Assembly: GCA_963920575.1 (NCBI GenBank)
Contig: OY986974.1
Location: 22,427,042-22,491,041 of the forward strand
Direction: 5' to 3'
Origin: Narthecium ossifragum
Taxonomy: Eukaryota > Streptophyta > Magnoliopsida > Dioscoreales > Nartheciaceae
DNA length: 64,000 nucleotides
The notes beneath the pieces are model-generated. The model was not told where the DNA came from. It saw only the letters and a program-made list of their open reading frames with translations, and did no database searches. The position numbers were made by a program, and so were the translations under genes. Below, piece after piece: positions 50,843 to 61,795 of the stretch; positions within the stretch are counted from its first letter, which is position 1; the number at the start of each line of letters is the position of its first letter.

Positions 50843-51132
50843 CTCCCCCTGACCAGTAAGATTATCGGTGAAATGGTCGACAATAGTTAAAACCAGAGTA
50901 TAAACATCATCATCTTGTTGTTGACTGTTCTCAAATTTAACCGCATTAATGATCTCAGTTTTTTGGTCAGAAGTGAGATAATTATCCCACCAGCCTTTTA
51001 AACTGCCAGTAAAACTGCAAGTAAGAAAGACAGCGATTTATTTATCGGTATTACCATTATTACGACAAATAGTCGAGTACATAATCATTCGATGTGCCAT
51101 ATTAATAATCTGATGGTCACTCATACCATCTA
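50843..51132 (-). pseudogene. Pararetroviral coat protein, N-side part
   Basis: Continues the coat frame beyond the solo LTR, with a readable GSLKGWWDNYLTSDQK and one in-frame TAA. An ATG at 51124 opens the segment but is probably not the native start, because sequence to the right is an unrelated LTR fragment. Confidence 0.7.
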
Positions 51133-51520
51133 TGTCGCGCCCCGACCCGCGTAGGCCCAACCGGGCCGGGCGACGCGAACCGGAACCTAACTTACTACGG
51201 AAAATTTGGCGAGGTTTCCCTCTAATCGTAATGGTCTCCCTAGCAAATCACAACACCCTGATAAACAATAATTATCTCAAACCTCAAAGCTGAAAAAAAT
51301 AATAATATAAAACCTCGACAGGGTTTAAGTTATACAAAATCGCTCCCGTAGGAGGCTATCTAACGAAAAAGGTGTAAAGCAGTAAAGGATCACAGCTCCT
51401 CAAGCTCCGCCAGACGCCGCCACGTCGCCAAACACCTGCCCGGTAGGGGCGACCGAAGAAGAGCTAGCGTCAGCACCTTCAAACGCAGCCCAGGTAGGAA
51501 TGAGCATAAAGCTCAGCAGG
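51133..51520. mobile_element. LTR fragment starting TGTCGCGCCCCGACCC
   Basis: Begins with TGTCGCGCCCCGACCCGC, which is the reverse complement of the last bases of the LTRs at 58812-63981, so it is probably the end of a related chromovirus-type LTR. The rest differs from those LTRs. It is cut at 51520 by the Athila element. Confidence 0.55.
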
Positions 51521-53186
51521 TGATAAGACGTGAAAAGTGCATAAATCACCCTTTCAACTTGGCATTGTTAGTCTCTGAGCAAGGCTTTACTGATGATTTT
51601 TACCCTATGACAGGTACAAGAGCCCTCAATGAGGATTGGATCAAGTTCCGAGCTTAAATGAAGTCATTTGGGTCAGTTTTTATGAAAAAAATCGATCCTT
51701 TATTGAAGAAGGATCGATCCTTTCAAGAACATTAAGAAGAAATCTAGTTGGGACAAAAAGGATCGATCCTCCATCATGAGAAGATCCTCCATCATGAGAA
51801 GATCGATCCCTTATGCACATTTTTCAGTGACAGAGCGCAAGTTCTAAAGGATCGATCCTCCCATAGGGAAGGATCGATCTCTCTCGTGCATTTTTCAGTG
51901 ACAGAACGCAACATTCTCTAGGATCGATCTCCATCCACTATAGGATCGATCTTCATCGGGGCGCAACTAGAACTCAAGAGCAAAGATCGATCCTTTCCTA
52001 TAGGAGGATCTATCCTCCACGGGACCAGCGATCACACGGAAGAGGAAGATCGATCCTCTACCTTACAAGGATCGATCCTTTTGTGCCAGCCGAGCAAAAT
52101 CAATGGTCCAGATCTAATCCGAGTGGGGGAGGCTTGTTTACTATAACTAGACCCCTTATGGGGGATTTTAGGGATTCTCTCTTAGTCCTTTCTCCAACCT
52201 TTCTAGTTTTCTTACCCAATTGAGAGGAGGACTTCTTGGAGGAGATCCATGGGAGGAGAGCTTCATCAACCTCCATCCATGGATTCATCCAAGATGAGTA
52301 GCTAGCTTTCTTTCTCTTGGGATTTCCATGTAGTTGTAGGATTCTTTTGTAGTTTTCTTAGGGATTTTTGATGTGTAATATTTGGGGATGATCTATTGTA
52401 TGGATTTGAGCATGATTTCTTTATCTTTGTACATGGATCTTATTTGTTGAATAGATGAATGCCCTTCCTTGGTATAAGCTAGAACTTGTGCATGATGGGT
52501 GTTTGTTGTTATGCCCCAATGAGTTGGATGTGCTAGAAACACATCCAATTCCATTGGGATGATGAATAGCCCTAGATTAGAGATTAGGGATGCTAGAACC
52601 ATCCCTATCTCTCTAATTAGAGGATCCATTCTATCTTTCTCTTGCATTGGATTCGAGGTGCTAGAACCATCTCGATCCAATGCCCGACTCCATACAATAC
52701 CTTTTCCTTGCGACGAATCAATCTTAATCGAAGGTTCATTAGCGACGATAGAAGCTAATCACTCATTCGTCGACTTTGTGAATGTGATTTTTTCCGGCGG
52801 ATGATTCTAACCCGACTTCCGTCGAGCGATAAGTGAAGCTAACCACCCGCTTGTCGACTTCTCGATTTCGATCGTCCCAGTTGGATTACACACCTCAATT
52901 CCTTAGGAAGCTACACTAGAACCTACAATGAAATGGAAATCCCAAGGCTTCTCCATATTAGTTTCATTTCTCTCTACTTAGCTAATTACTTTAATCATCA
53001 TTAATCCAAAACCCAAATCATTTTAGCTATTTGTTGGGAGTTATCTATCGAGTAAGCTAGTCAATTCTCATTTCCCTGCGGATCGACCCGGACTCCCACT
53101 AACTACGTATTAGTTAGTTAGGATTCGGTATAAATTGTAATCTTGACGCCCTAGTCACTTTCACAACGAGTGGTTTGGGCGCGTCA
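51521..53186 (+). repeat. 5' LTR of the Athila-type element
   Basis: TGATAAGACG...GGGCGCGTCA, 1666 bp. The promoter position that reads TATAAATAG in the other copies reads TATAACTAG here (about 52142-52150), so its TATA box is mutated. Palindromes with a GATCGATC core lie at about 51688-52083. Confidence 0.95.
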
Positions 53187-53193
53187 AAGATTT

Positions 53194-53210
53194 TGGCGCC
53201 GTTGCCGGGG
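53194..53210 (+). other. Primer-binding site, tRNA-Asp
   Basis: TGGCGCCGTTGCCGGGG, seven bases after the LTR end, is complementary to the 3' end of plant tRNA-Asp with its CCA tail. Confidence 0.9.
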
Positions 53211-53449
53211 AACTTGTTGATTTGAATTTCTTACTTGATAAATCTCTCCTTTCAATTAGGTTGCTTTACTTTCTTTTATTACAAAATACCAAAAATAGAA
53301 CGTTGCTTATATTGTATATCTTTTTGTGTTTGTAGGTGAAGCTTCCGAGCGGCGAAGCGACTCATCTACGGGCGAAGATACAAAGTTCTTGGACCAGCCC
53401 ACTATAATGTATCTCTTACCTTGTATGGTCCAAGTTCTCATATGTGTGA

Positions 53450-56400
53450 ATGAGTGTGCATGAGGATTCAGATCTGGATATTACATTGCAAGCATTCTTA
53501 GATTCTAGGAAATCTTCAAGCATATCCTTGCATAAGAACCTCCCGCTTCCTCAAGCCATGGATGCTCCCAATCCGGACCCCAATCCTAATGTTAATCCCA
53601 TCCCGGACCGTAGGAGTATGAGGGATTATTATGTCCCTACTACATTTGCACCTACATTGGGCATACAATAACCCGTTGTTCAAGCCGCGCACTACGAGTT
53701 TAAGCCTCAATTCCTTCAATTCCTTCCAAACTTTCACAGCTTGAGTAATGAGGACCCTTACTATCACCTCGAAGATTTTCTCGAAAAGAGTTCCACGGTC
53801 AAAATTCCAAACTTTACCGAGGATGCAATGAGATTGAAATTGTTTCCATTTACATTGAAAGGCAAAGCCAAGCATTGGTTAGGATCCCTTGAGCCCCAAA
53901 TGATCACCACATGGGACCAACTACAAAGTGCTTTTCTTGAAAAATTCTTCCCTATAGCAAAGACTCATGAAATGAGGACTCAAATAGCAACCTTTCGTCA
54001 AGAAAATGATGAGCCTTTTCATGATGCTTGGGATAGATTTAAACAGCTTCTTAGGAAATGCCCACACCATCAAATTCCAAAGTGGTCTCTTGTTGATTAT
54101 TTTTACAATGGCCTTAGACTACGTCATCAACAAGATGTAGACACCACTTGTGGTGGGGTGTTCATGACCAATCCATATGAGGACTCATGGGTTCTATTTG
54201 GAAAGCTTGCCATTAATTCTCAAAATCATGCCTTCACTTCAAGGAATGTTAGGGATAATTCAAGCCCTAAGGGACAATCCAACTCTAGAGGAGTTTTAGA
54301 GTTATCCGAAGCCACCCGTGTTGTACAATAAATTGATACTCTAAGTAGAAAATTTGATCAAGTTCTTGCTCATTCCTTGAATCAAATTCCTACTCCTCCT
54401 TCTTCATCGAGTTACCCACCGAATTCTCCATCATTGGGAGAACTTTGCTTCTTATGTTCGACTCCCGGTCACCTAGTTACCGAATGTCATTTGGCATGTG
54501 ATTATTCGGAGCTCGTGCAAGAACATATCAATGCGGTCTTCAATCAATCCAAGCCTACCTATGACCCTTACTTAAATACATACAATCCCGGTCTTAGGGA
54601 TCATCCAAATTTCTCATGGAGAAATCCCGGCCAACAACCAACAAATGCATACAAGCCTAGGCCTCAGATTTCGGGCAATCAAGCCCCAAGCTACCCTCCT
54701 AGGTACCAAGCGCCATATCATTCTAACCAACCTCCACAAAATCAAACCACCTACCGGCCACCTCAAGCCCATCATGCATATCTATCTCAAGTGACAAGTT
54801 ATCCTCAATCATCTCATCCTCCAAATTAGAATCAAAGGCCACCTGGGCCTTCCTCATACCAAGCTCCCTATCAAGCCCCTCAAGCTCCTAAACGTGACCC
54901 TTGTATTGAGGAAAGGCTTCTCAAGGCCTTGGATTCATTTGAGTCAAGTACCCAACTTTTGCATTCTCATTTCCAATCCATTGCAAAGTTGGAAGTGCAA
55001 ATAGGCCAATTGGCCAATACTATGGCAAGAAGGGAGGAGGGTAGACTTCCTAGTCAACCCATAGCAAACCCTAAAGGCCAACATTTTGTCGATTCCACTC
55101 ACGAGGAAGTGCAAGCGGTCACTACCCTCCGAAGTGAAAAGATTTTTCCTAATGTTGAGATGGCCAAAGACACCACATTAGGGCAAGGGCATGACCCTCA
55201 TTTGTCTACTTCAATGAATGACTCTCAAGCATCACCTCATCATGCTCCTCATGATTCTTCGAATCCATTACCACCTCTCAATGAAACTGAACCTATCTCA
55301 CTCGATCCATTACCAACCAAAACATACATTCCTAGGGCTCCATACCCTCAAGCACTAGTTGATCCTCAAGCCACATCCCAACCTTGGAAGAGTGGCAAAT
55401 ATGAGGAGATGCTAGAACTTTTCAAGAAGGTCCACATCAACCTTCCCTTGTTGGATGCCATCAAACAAGTGCCTTCTTATGCCAAATTCTTGAAAGACTT
55501 GTGTACCCACAAGAGGCAAACCAAATCTCACGTCTCCAAAAAGCTCTTCCTAACTGAGCAAGTTAGCTCTATTCTTCAACTCGATCTACCTCCAAAATTG
55601 AGAGACCCCGGAACTCCTACCATTTCTTGCATCATAGGAGATCAATTGATTGAGGGGGCTTTTCTTGATTTAGGAGCTAGCGTGAATCTTATGCCGTACT
55701 CCTTATTTTGTAAGTTTGGCTTAGGAGAGCTCAAGCCGACCTCGATGACTTTGCAATTGGCCGATAGATCTATCAAGACACCACGGGGTGTTCTTGAAGA
55801 TATATTAGTCAAGGTCGATAGATGTGTTTTCCCGGTTGATTTCGTTGTACTTGACATGGAACCGGGTGTTAGACATAAGAAATCCATTCCCATCATACTT
55901 GGCCGACCTTTCTTGGCTACGGCCAATGCATGCATCAATTGTAGAAGTGGCATCATGACCGTTACCTTCGGGAATATGGAGTTGAAATTAAATATTTTTG
56001 ATGCTACTAAACAATCTATGCATGGGAGTGAATGTTTTATGGCCGATTCTTTGGTGGATGATGATATTGTGGATAAATGTGCAAATGATGTGATGGTTGC
56101 GAATTTTGAGATAGATGATGCTTGTGAATCATTTGTTGATGCTTGTGATGACTCTTTATCGAGTGGTGAGGATGTTTTGAATTTTGATGAGTTGCCGATT
56201 GTTGAAGAGGATTTTCCGGGTTTACGTGATGAAGTGTTGACTTTCAATGATTTTCTGATAGTTTTTAATGCGTTGCAAGATGCGGACTTACCCACTTCGG
56301 ATTTACTCGATGCATTTGAACATGCTTGTGCCATGGCCTTTCAAAAAACTTCTTTTGAGCCATTGCCACCTATATCTTCCACACCGGCACCCCCATCTTT

Positions 56401-58811
56401 GATTAAGCCTCCAACCTTAGAGTTGAAACCCTTGCCATCCAATTTGAAATATGAGTATCTTGGGCCAAATTGCTCCCTCCCGGTAATCATTTCTTCATCC
56501 TTGACTCTTGCACAAGAGGGAAAACTCATTAAGGTGCTCACCAAGCACAAGAGGGCCATTGGGTGGTCCATTGCAGGCCTCAAGGGGATAGACCCATCTA
56601 TATGCATGCATCGCATACATTTAGAAGATGAGTCTAAGAGTGTCATAGAGTTTCAACGTCGATTGAATCCAAACATGAGAGAGGTTGTGTTGAAGGAGGT
56701 TTTTAAACTCCTTGAGGCGGGAGTCATTTTCCCTATCTCCGACTCCAAATGGGTGAGCCCAACCCAAGTAGTGCCCAAGAAATCGGGCATTATCGTGATT
56801 AAGAATGAGAGGGGAGAAAGCATTGCTACTCGCCAAACTACGGGATGGCGAGTATGTATTGATTACCGGAAGTTGAATTCATTCACTAGAAAGTACCATT
56901 TTTCACTTCCTTTCATCGACCAAATTTTGGAGAGACTGCCGGGCAAAGTTTCTATTGTTTCCTTGATGGCTACTCCGGATATAACCAAGTGGCAATTGAT
57001 CCTAAGGACCAAGAGAATACGACATTTACATGTCCTTTTGGTACTTTCGTCTACCGGCGTATGCCCTTTGGTCTTTGTAATGCACCGGCAACGTTTCAAC
57101 GTTGCATGTTAGCCATCTTTGGAGACATGATCGAACACTTTTTAGAGATCTTCATGGATGACTTTTCAGTCTTTGGTCAATCTTTCGACTCTTGCCTTGA
57201 GAATCTTACCAAAGTCTTAGCTAGGTGTGAGGAAACAAACCTAGTCTTGAGTTGGGAGAAGAGTCATTTTATGGTAAATGAGGGGATTGTGTTGGGCCAT
57301 GTTGTTTCAAGTAGGGGGATCGAAGTTGATAAGGCCAAACTTGAGCTCATCTCTAAACTTCCTCCTCCATCATCGGTTCGACAAATCTGATCTTTTCTTG
57401 GGCATGCGGGTTTCTATCGTAGCTTCATCAACGATTTTAGCAAAATTTCTCGTCCCCTTTGTGCCCTACTTGCTAAAGATGTTCCTTTCAACTTTGATGA
57501 TCCTTGCATGCATGCCTATACTACTCTTCGCGAGGCCTTGTCTTCCGCACCCATCGTGCACGCTCCCGATTATTCACTCCCGTTTGAAATCATGTGCGAT
57601 GCCTCGGATTATGCCGTAGGAGCTGTTTTGGGTCAACGAATTGACAAACTCCCTCATGTCATATGCTACGCTAGCAAAACCTTGAATGATGCTCAAGTCA
57701 ATTACACGACTACCGAGAAAGAGTTGCTAGCGGTAGTCTTTTCCTTGGATAAATTTCGATCCTACCTCCTTGGTTCCAAAATTATTATCTTTACCGATAA
57801 TGACGCTTTGCGGTATTTGTTTTCCAAGAAGGATGCCAAGCCACGCTTACTTCGATGGATCTTGCTTCTCCAAGAGTTCAATCTTAAATTTAAGGATAAA
57901 AAAGGCTCCTCTAATGTTGTAGCTGATCATCTCTCTAGGCTATCGTCCGAGCACATCTTAGACTCCATTCCGATCAATGAGTTGTTCCCGGATGAGCATC
58001 TTTTGGCCATCGATCAATTTCCCAAGCCGTGGTTTGCTCATATTGTCAATTATCTCACCACCGGGCAAATTCCACTCTTTTGGTCAAAAAATGATCGAAA
58101 TAAATTCTTCTCACATATCAAGAACTATTTTTGGCATGATCCATATTTGCTAAAACGATGCCCGGACCAATTGTTGAGAAGGTGTGTTCCCGAAGTGGAA
58201 GTTACGTCCATCCTCACTCATTGTCATTCTCATCCTTGTGGTGGGCATTTCTCCGGTAGGAAGACCGCCGCAAAGATCTTTGAATGCGGGTTCTATTGGC
58301 CTACCATATTCCGTGATTCGCATAATTTTGTCAAAGCTTGCCTCCGGTGTCAACAAGTTGGCACAATTTCTAGACGAAATGAAATGCCCCAAACTCCCAT
58401 TCTTGTTTGTGAAGTTTTCGATGTGTGGGGTATTGATTTTATGGGGCCATTCCCTCAATCAAATGGCTACTTATAAATTTTGGTAGGAGTGGATTATGTC
58501 TCCAAATGGGTGGAGGCAATTGCCACGAAAACAAATGATCATAAAGTCGTGTTGAAATTCTTGCATGTCAATATTTTCACTCGTTTTGGTTTCCCGAGGA
58601 CCATCATAAGCGAGGGTGGCCCTCACTTCACCAACCAGCATTTTAAATCTCTATGTGAAAAATATGGAATTACCCATAAGGTAGCCATGCCTTACCAACC
58701 TCAAACTAGTGGCCAAGTTGAGGTGTCCAATCGCGAGATCAAGCGGATCTTAGAAAAAGTTGTGAGAATTGACCGGAGCGATTGGGCATTTAAGCTCAAT
58801 GATGCCTTGTG
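53450..58811 (+). pseudogene. Athila-type gag-pol polyprotein, decayed
   Basis: Opens at ATG 53450. Gag has the retrotransposon gag domain (AKHWLGSL, then KFFPIAKTHEMRTQIATF) and a knuckle CFLCSTPGHLVTEC. Protease has FLDLGASVNLMPYSLF. Reverse transcriptase has FMDDFSVFG (about 57150), RNase H CDASDYAVGAVL (about 57595), and integrase an HHCC finger ending CLRCQQVG and a DDE core. Breaks: TAA 53669-53671, TAA 54329-54331, TAG 54827-54829, a frameshift near 56950 within RT, TGA 57388-57390, TAA 58474-58476, and the nested insertion at 58812. The second catalytic Asp of integrase appears as Glu (SEGGPHF). The element cannot act on its own. Confidence 0.9.
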
Positions 58812-60978
58812 TGTGAGGACCCGTCCCTCCTTTCCTGTGGCTCATGTTGACCGTCAGGGGTAATTTGGGAAATTACGCCTCGTGGGTCGTTTCACATCTG
58901 GTTGTGCACACACAGACCTTGTTTGGTGTTTGTGTTTGTTAGAAAGGTTAGGTGGGACCTAGTTTGGAGGTTCTGGGCTTGGGCCCGTTTTCTCAGCCCA
59001 AGGTTGCCGTTTTGGACAAGGGAGATCGATCTCCATGGCAATGAAGATCGATCTCTCTGTGCCTAGAGGTCGTCGTTCTGGGCAGGGGAGATCGATCTCC
59101 ATGGCCATGAAGATCGATCTCTCTGTGCCTGGAAGTCGTTGGCGGTGGCGTCGAAGGACGGCCACGGCGATGGCCGTCGCTTCCCCGGTCAGGGGAGGGA
59201 AGACTTTCCCTCCCCTCCCCCAGCTTTTCCCCGCCTTCGCCGACTTTCCCCCGGCCTTACCCCCCCTTCCCCTTCTCCTTTCTTTCCTTCTCTTCTTCCC
59301 TCTTCTTTCCCCCGGCTCTGCTTCCCCTGTTCCGGCTGAGAGCTTTTCTTCGCCGTTCTTCCTCCTCCGGCCACCTTTCCTGGAGCTTGAAGGCTCGTTG
59401 GGTTCGTGGCGAGGCGAGGAAGATCTTAGGCTTGGCCTTGTGGATCGAAGCTGCGTTGAAGAGGTAGGGTTCTTCTTCTAAGACTCAGGTTGCTTTTGGG
59501 TTTTGAGATCCGGATTTGTTTTCCTTAGATCTCCATGTATAGATGTTGGTTTTTGATTTGGAAGCCATGAGTAGCTTCGTGGCACTGAGATCTACCAGCC
59601 CACCTAGTTTGGTGAGGTATGGTGGTGGTTTCCGGCGGTGTTTCCTCGCCGTCCGGCCGCCGGAGAACCCAAGCATGATCGATCTCATGGGATGAGATCG
59701 ATCTTGTTTTGGGGTGGCCCAGCCCGCCCGAGCGAGAGCGATCTCCCTGGGAGGGAGATCGATCTCTTGGCGGCTGGCGCCTATGCGGTTTGCGTCTACG
59801 TCACCTACAAGATCGATCTTCATATGGGTGGAGATCGATCTCGTGGGGGTGACCTGGACTGGTGCTCCTCGCCTCGAGGAAGATCGATCTCGCTGCTATA
59901 GGAGATCGATCTCCTTCAGTGCAGGGAGGGTTTTTACTTGTTTAAGTGCTGTTTTACCCGCGGGGCTTCGCATGCAAGCGGTTTTTTTCGGTTTTGCCCT
60001 CGGGGTTTGTCCTGTTATGGATCATGCATGAATGCTTATCGCTTTGTGGTTGAACCAAGAGAGTGATGCCTCTCGGGGTGTGTAGAATAAATGGGCTGAC
60101 GGTATGCCCTTACCGCTTTGTGGTGAACCGAGGGAGTCATGACCCTCGGGAGTGTTTAGTATAAATGGGCCGAAGGTGTGCCCTTGCTGTGTTGGTTGTT
60201 TACAGCTTTATCATATTTATCCTGCCCTGTTTTCCTGTGCATTAGGCATGCTAGGGTAGGTTGGGTCTGTGTTGACTCTGCTGCTTGGAGTACCGAGTGA
60301 TGATAGTCTTAACTTCGGTTGTTCCGCCAAGTGCGGAGATCCCGCTTGGAGAAGGGTGTCCTACTGGTTGCGTCGTGTCCACCCTGTGTCAGGGAATGTC
60401 GGAGTTGCCCACCCCTGAGCAGTGGCGTTATCGGAGATACGCACCTAGGACAGGAACCCTTCGGGTTAGTGATGGGATTGTGGGATCCTTGGCAAGCCTC
60501 GGTACTTGGCATCAGAGGGTGTCCGGTTGCTTTACCCTTGTGTGTGGGAGTTGTAGAGTATGACCCTGCTGAGCTGTTGCTCATGTCTACCTGGACTGTG
60601 TTTGTTGTAGGTGCAGGTGGCCGCTCTGTCCCTGTGTTATCCCCTCAATCGTCCCGCGGCAGTGCGCCAGCTCCTGATTATGTCTGAGGGTCAGGATGGC
60701 TTCGTTTGCGTCTTTGAGGAGACCTCTGTGGGTGTTGTTCTTTTGTGGACTGTTGTCCTTGTACTCTTCTTCTGTAGAACTGTTGTTCTTGATCCCTGTA
60801 CTCTATTATATGTTTTTATAATAGATGTTGTTTAGCTTGCTTCCGCTTGTGCCTGTTGGCAGCTGTTTTCGCCAGCTGTCTCTTAGTTTCAACTGTTTTC
60901 GCCAGTTGAGGCTAGTAGTTGTAGGTTTTCCCCCTCGCGGTCCCGGCCCGGGTGCGCTCTGCGGGTCGGGGCGCGACA
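58812..60978 (+). repeat. 5' LTR of the nested element
   Basis: 2167 bp. AGATCGATCT-type palindromes at about 59025-59915 are often paired about 25 bp apart (for example at 59025 and 59045). It is very similar to the 3' LTR except for a pyrimidine-rich block near 59265-59345. Confidence 0.95.
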
Positions 60979-60980
60979 GC

Positions 60981-60993
60981 TTGGTATCAGAGC
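60981..60993 (+). other. Primer-binding site, initiator tRNA-Met
   Basis: TTGGTATCAGAGC, two bases after the LTR end, matches the complement of the initiator tRNA-Met 3' end. Confidence 0.85.
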
Positions 60994-61335
60994 ATAGGTT
61001 GTAGATCCCAGGGGTTGGATCGGGTCTCTGCGGAGACGTGCATGGGTTGGGGTGGTTCTAGGGTTAGAACATCCCTGTTTGTTTGTTTCTTCTTTCGCTT
61101 TCTGTTGTGCTGCTTTGTTTTGCGGCTTGTGATGAGTGGGACTCGTGTTTCTTTTGTTGGTGCTGGTGACGGCACGGTATGCCGGAGCTCTCAGGAAAGT
61201 GGTGTCATGTTGGTATCGTCATGTCCACCCTGTGTCAAGGATTGTCGGAGGTAGTCCAATCCTTGAACAGAGGCTGTCGGAGGGACGTACTTTGAACATG
61301 TACCACTTGGAGAGGAGATCAGGAGACTGATCGCC

Positions 61336-61713
61336 GTGTTCCAGGGCGACCAGCCACTTCTGACGGCGGGGCCTGCACAGCAGACTTCCCGGGAGGGAGG
61401 CCGAGGTCAGCAGTCCGAGCGTGGGCCGACGCTGTGCTTTTACTGCCGACAGCCAGGGCACATCCGCAGGGACTGTCCGCGATGGGACGCACAGGGTGCG
61501 GCGCCATCAGGAGGTCGAGGCGGAGGGTCCCGGGCTGGGCAGGGCCAGAGAGGTGGAGCCGGGCTAGGCCGCAACGGAGGTCAGGTGTTCGCCCTACCTG
61601 ACCGCCCCTACGCAGACGAGGTGCAGCCGTCCTATCAGGAGCACCTGTCTCAGCAGCCGTCTCCGCTGACCGTAGCACCACCCGTCTCCAGAGGTACTCT
61701 TACCGCTTTGTAG
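61336..61713 (+). pseudogene. gag remnant with zinc knuckle
   Basis: An open frame of about 125 codons holds a CCHC knuckle CFYCRQPGHIRRDCP followed by a Gly/Arg-rich tail (GGRGGGSRAGQGQRGG), typical of the C-terminal end of chromovirus gag. It lacks the gag N-terminus and a convincing ATG, and after it the sequence jumps to the region beyond pol. It is a leftover of deletion. Confidence 0.75.
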
Positions 61714-61795
61714 TATCCTGCTAGGCGTTGTTTTCGTTTCCGAGCTCTACCTTGATCGAATCTCGACGACGAGATTTCTTTTAAGGGTTTTAGGA

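Larger units (their letters stand above)
42651..51132 (-). mobile_element. Endogenous pararetrovirus (Caulimoviridae-like), interrupted
   Basis: On the minus strand, domains occur in caulimovirid order: coat protein part, CCHC zinc knuckle, aspartic protease, reverse transcriptase, RNase H, then another frame and a promoter/polyadenylation region. A solo LTR splits the coat protein region and a MULE splits the segment after RNase H. The upstream movement-protein region is absent; the right border is taken over by an LTR fragment at 51133. The polyprotein frame is kept over most of its length but has several nonsense codons, so it is a defective genomic copy. The genus is not assigned. Confidence 0.85.

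Noticed and set aside
55642..56334. 230-codon antisense frame in Athila pol
   Set aside because: Opposite the protease region; Ser-rich with no domain. Athila elements can have antisense genes but nothing here supports one.
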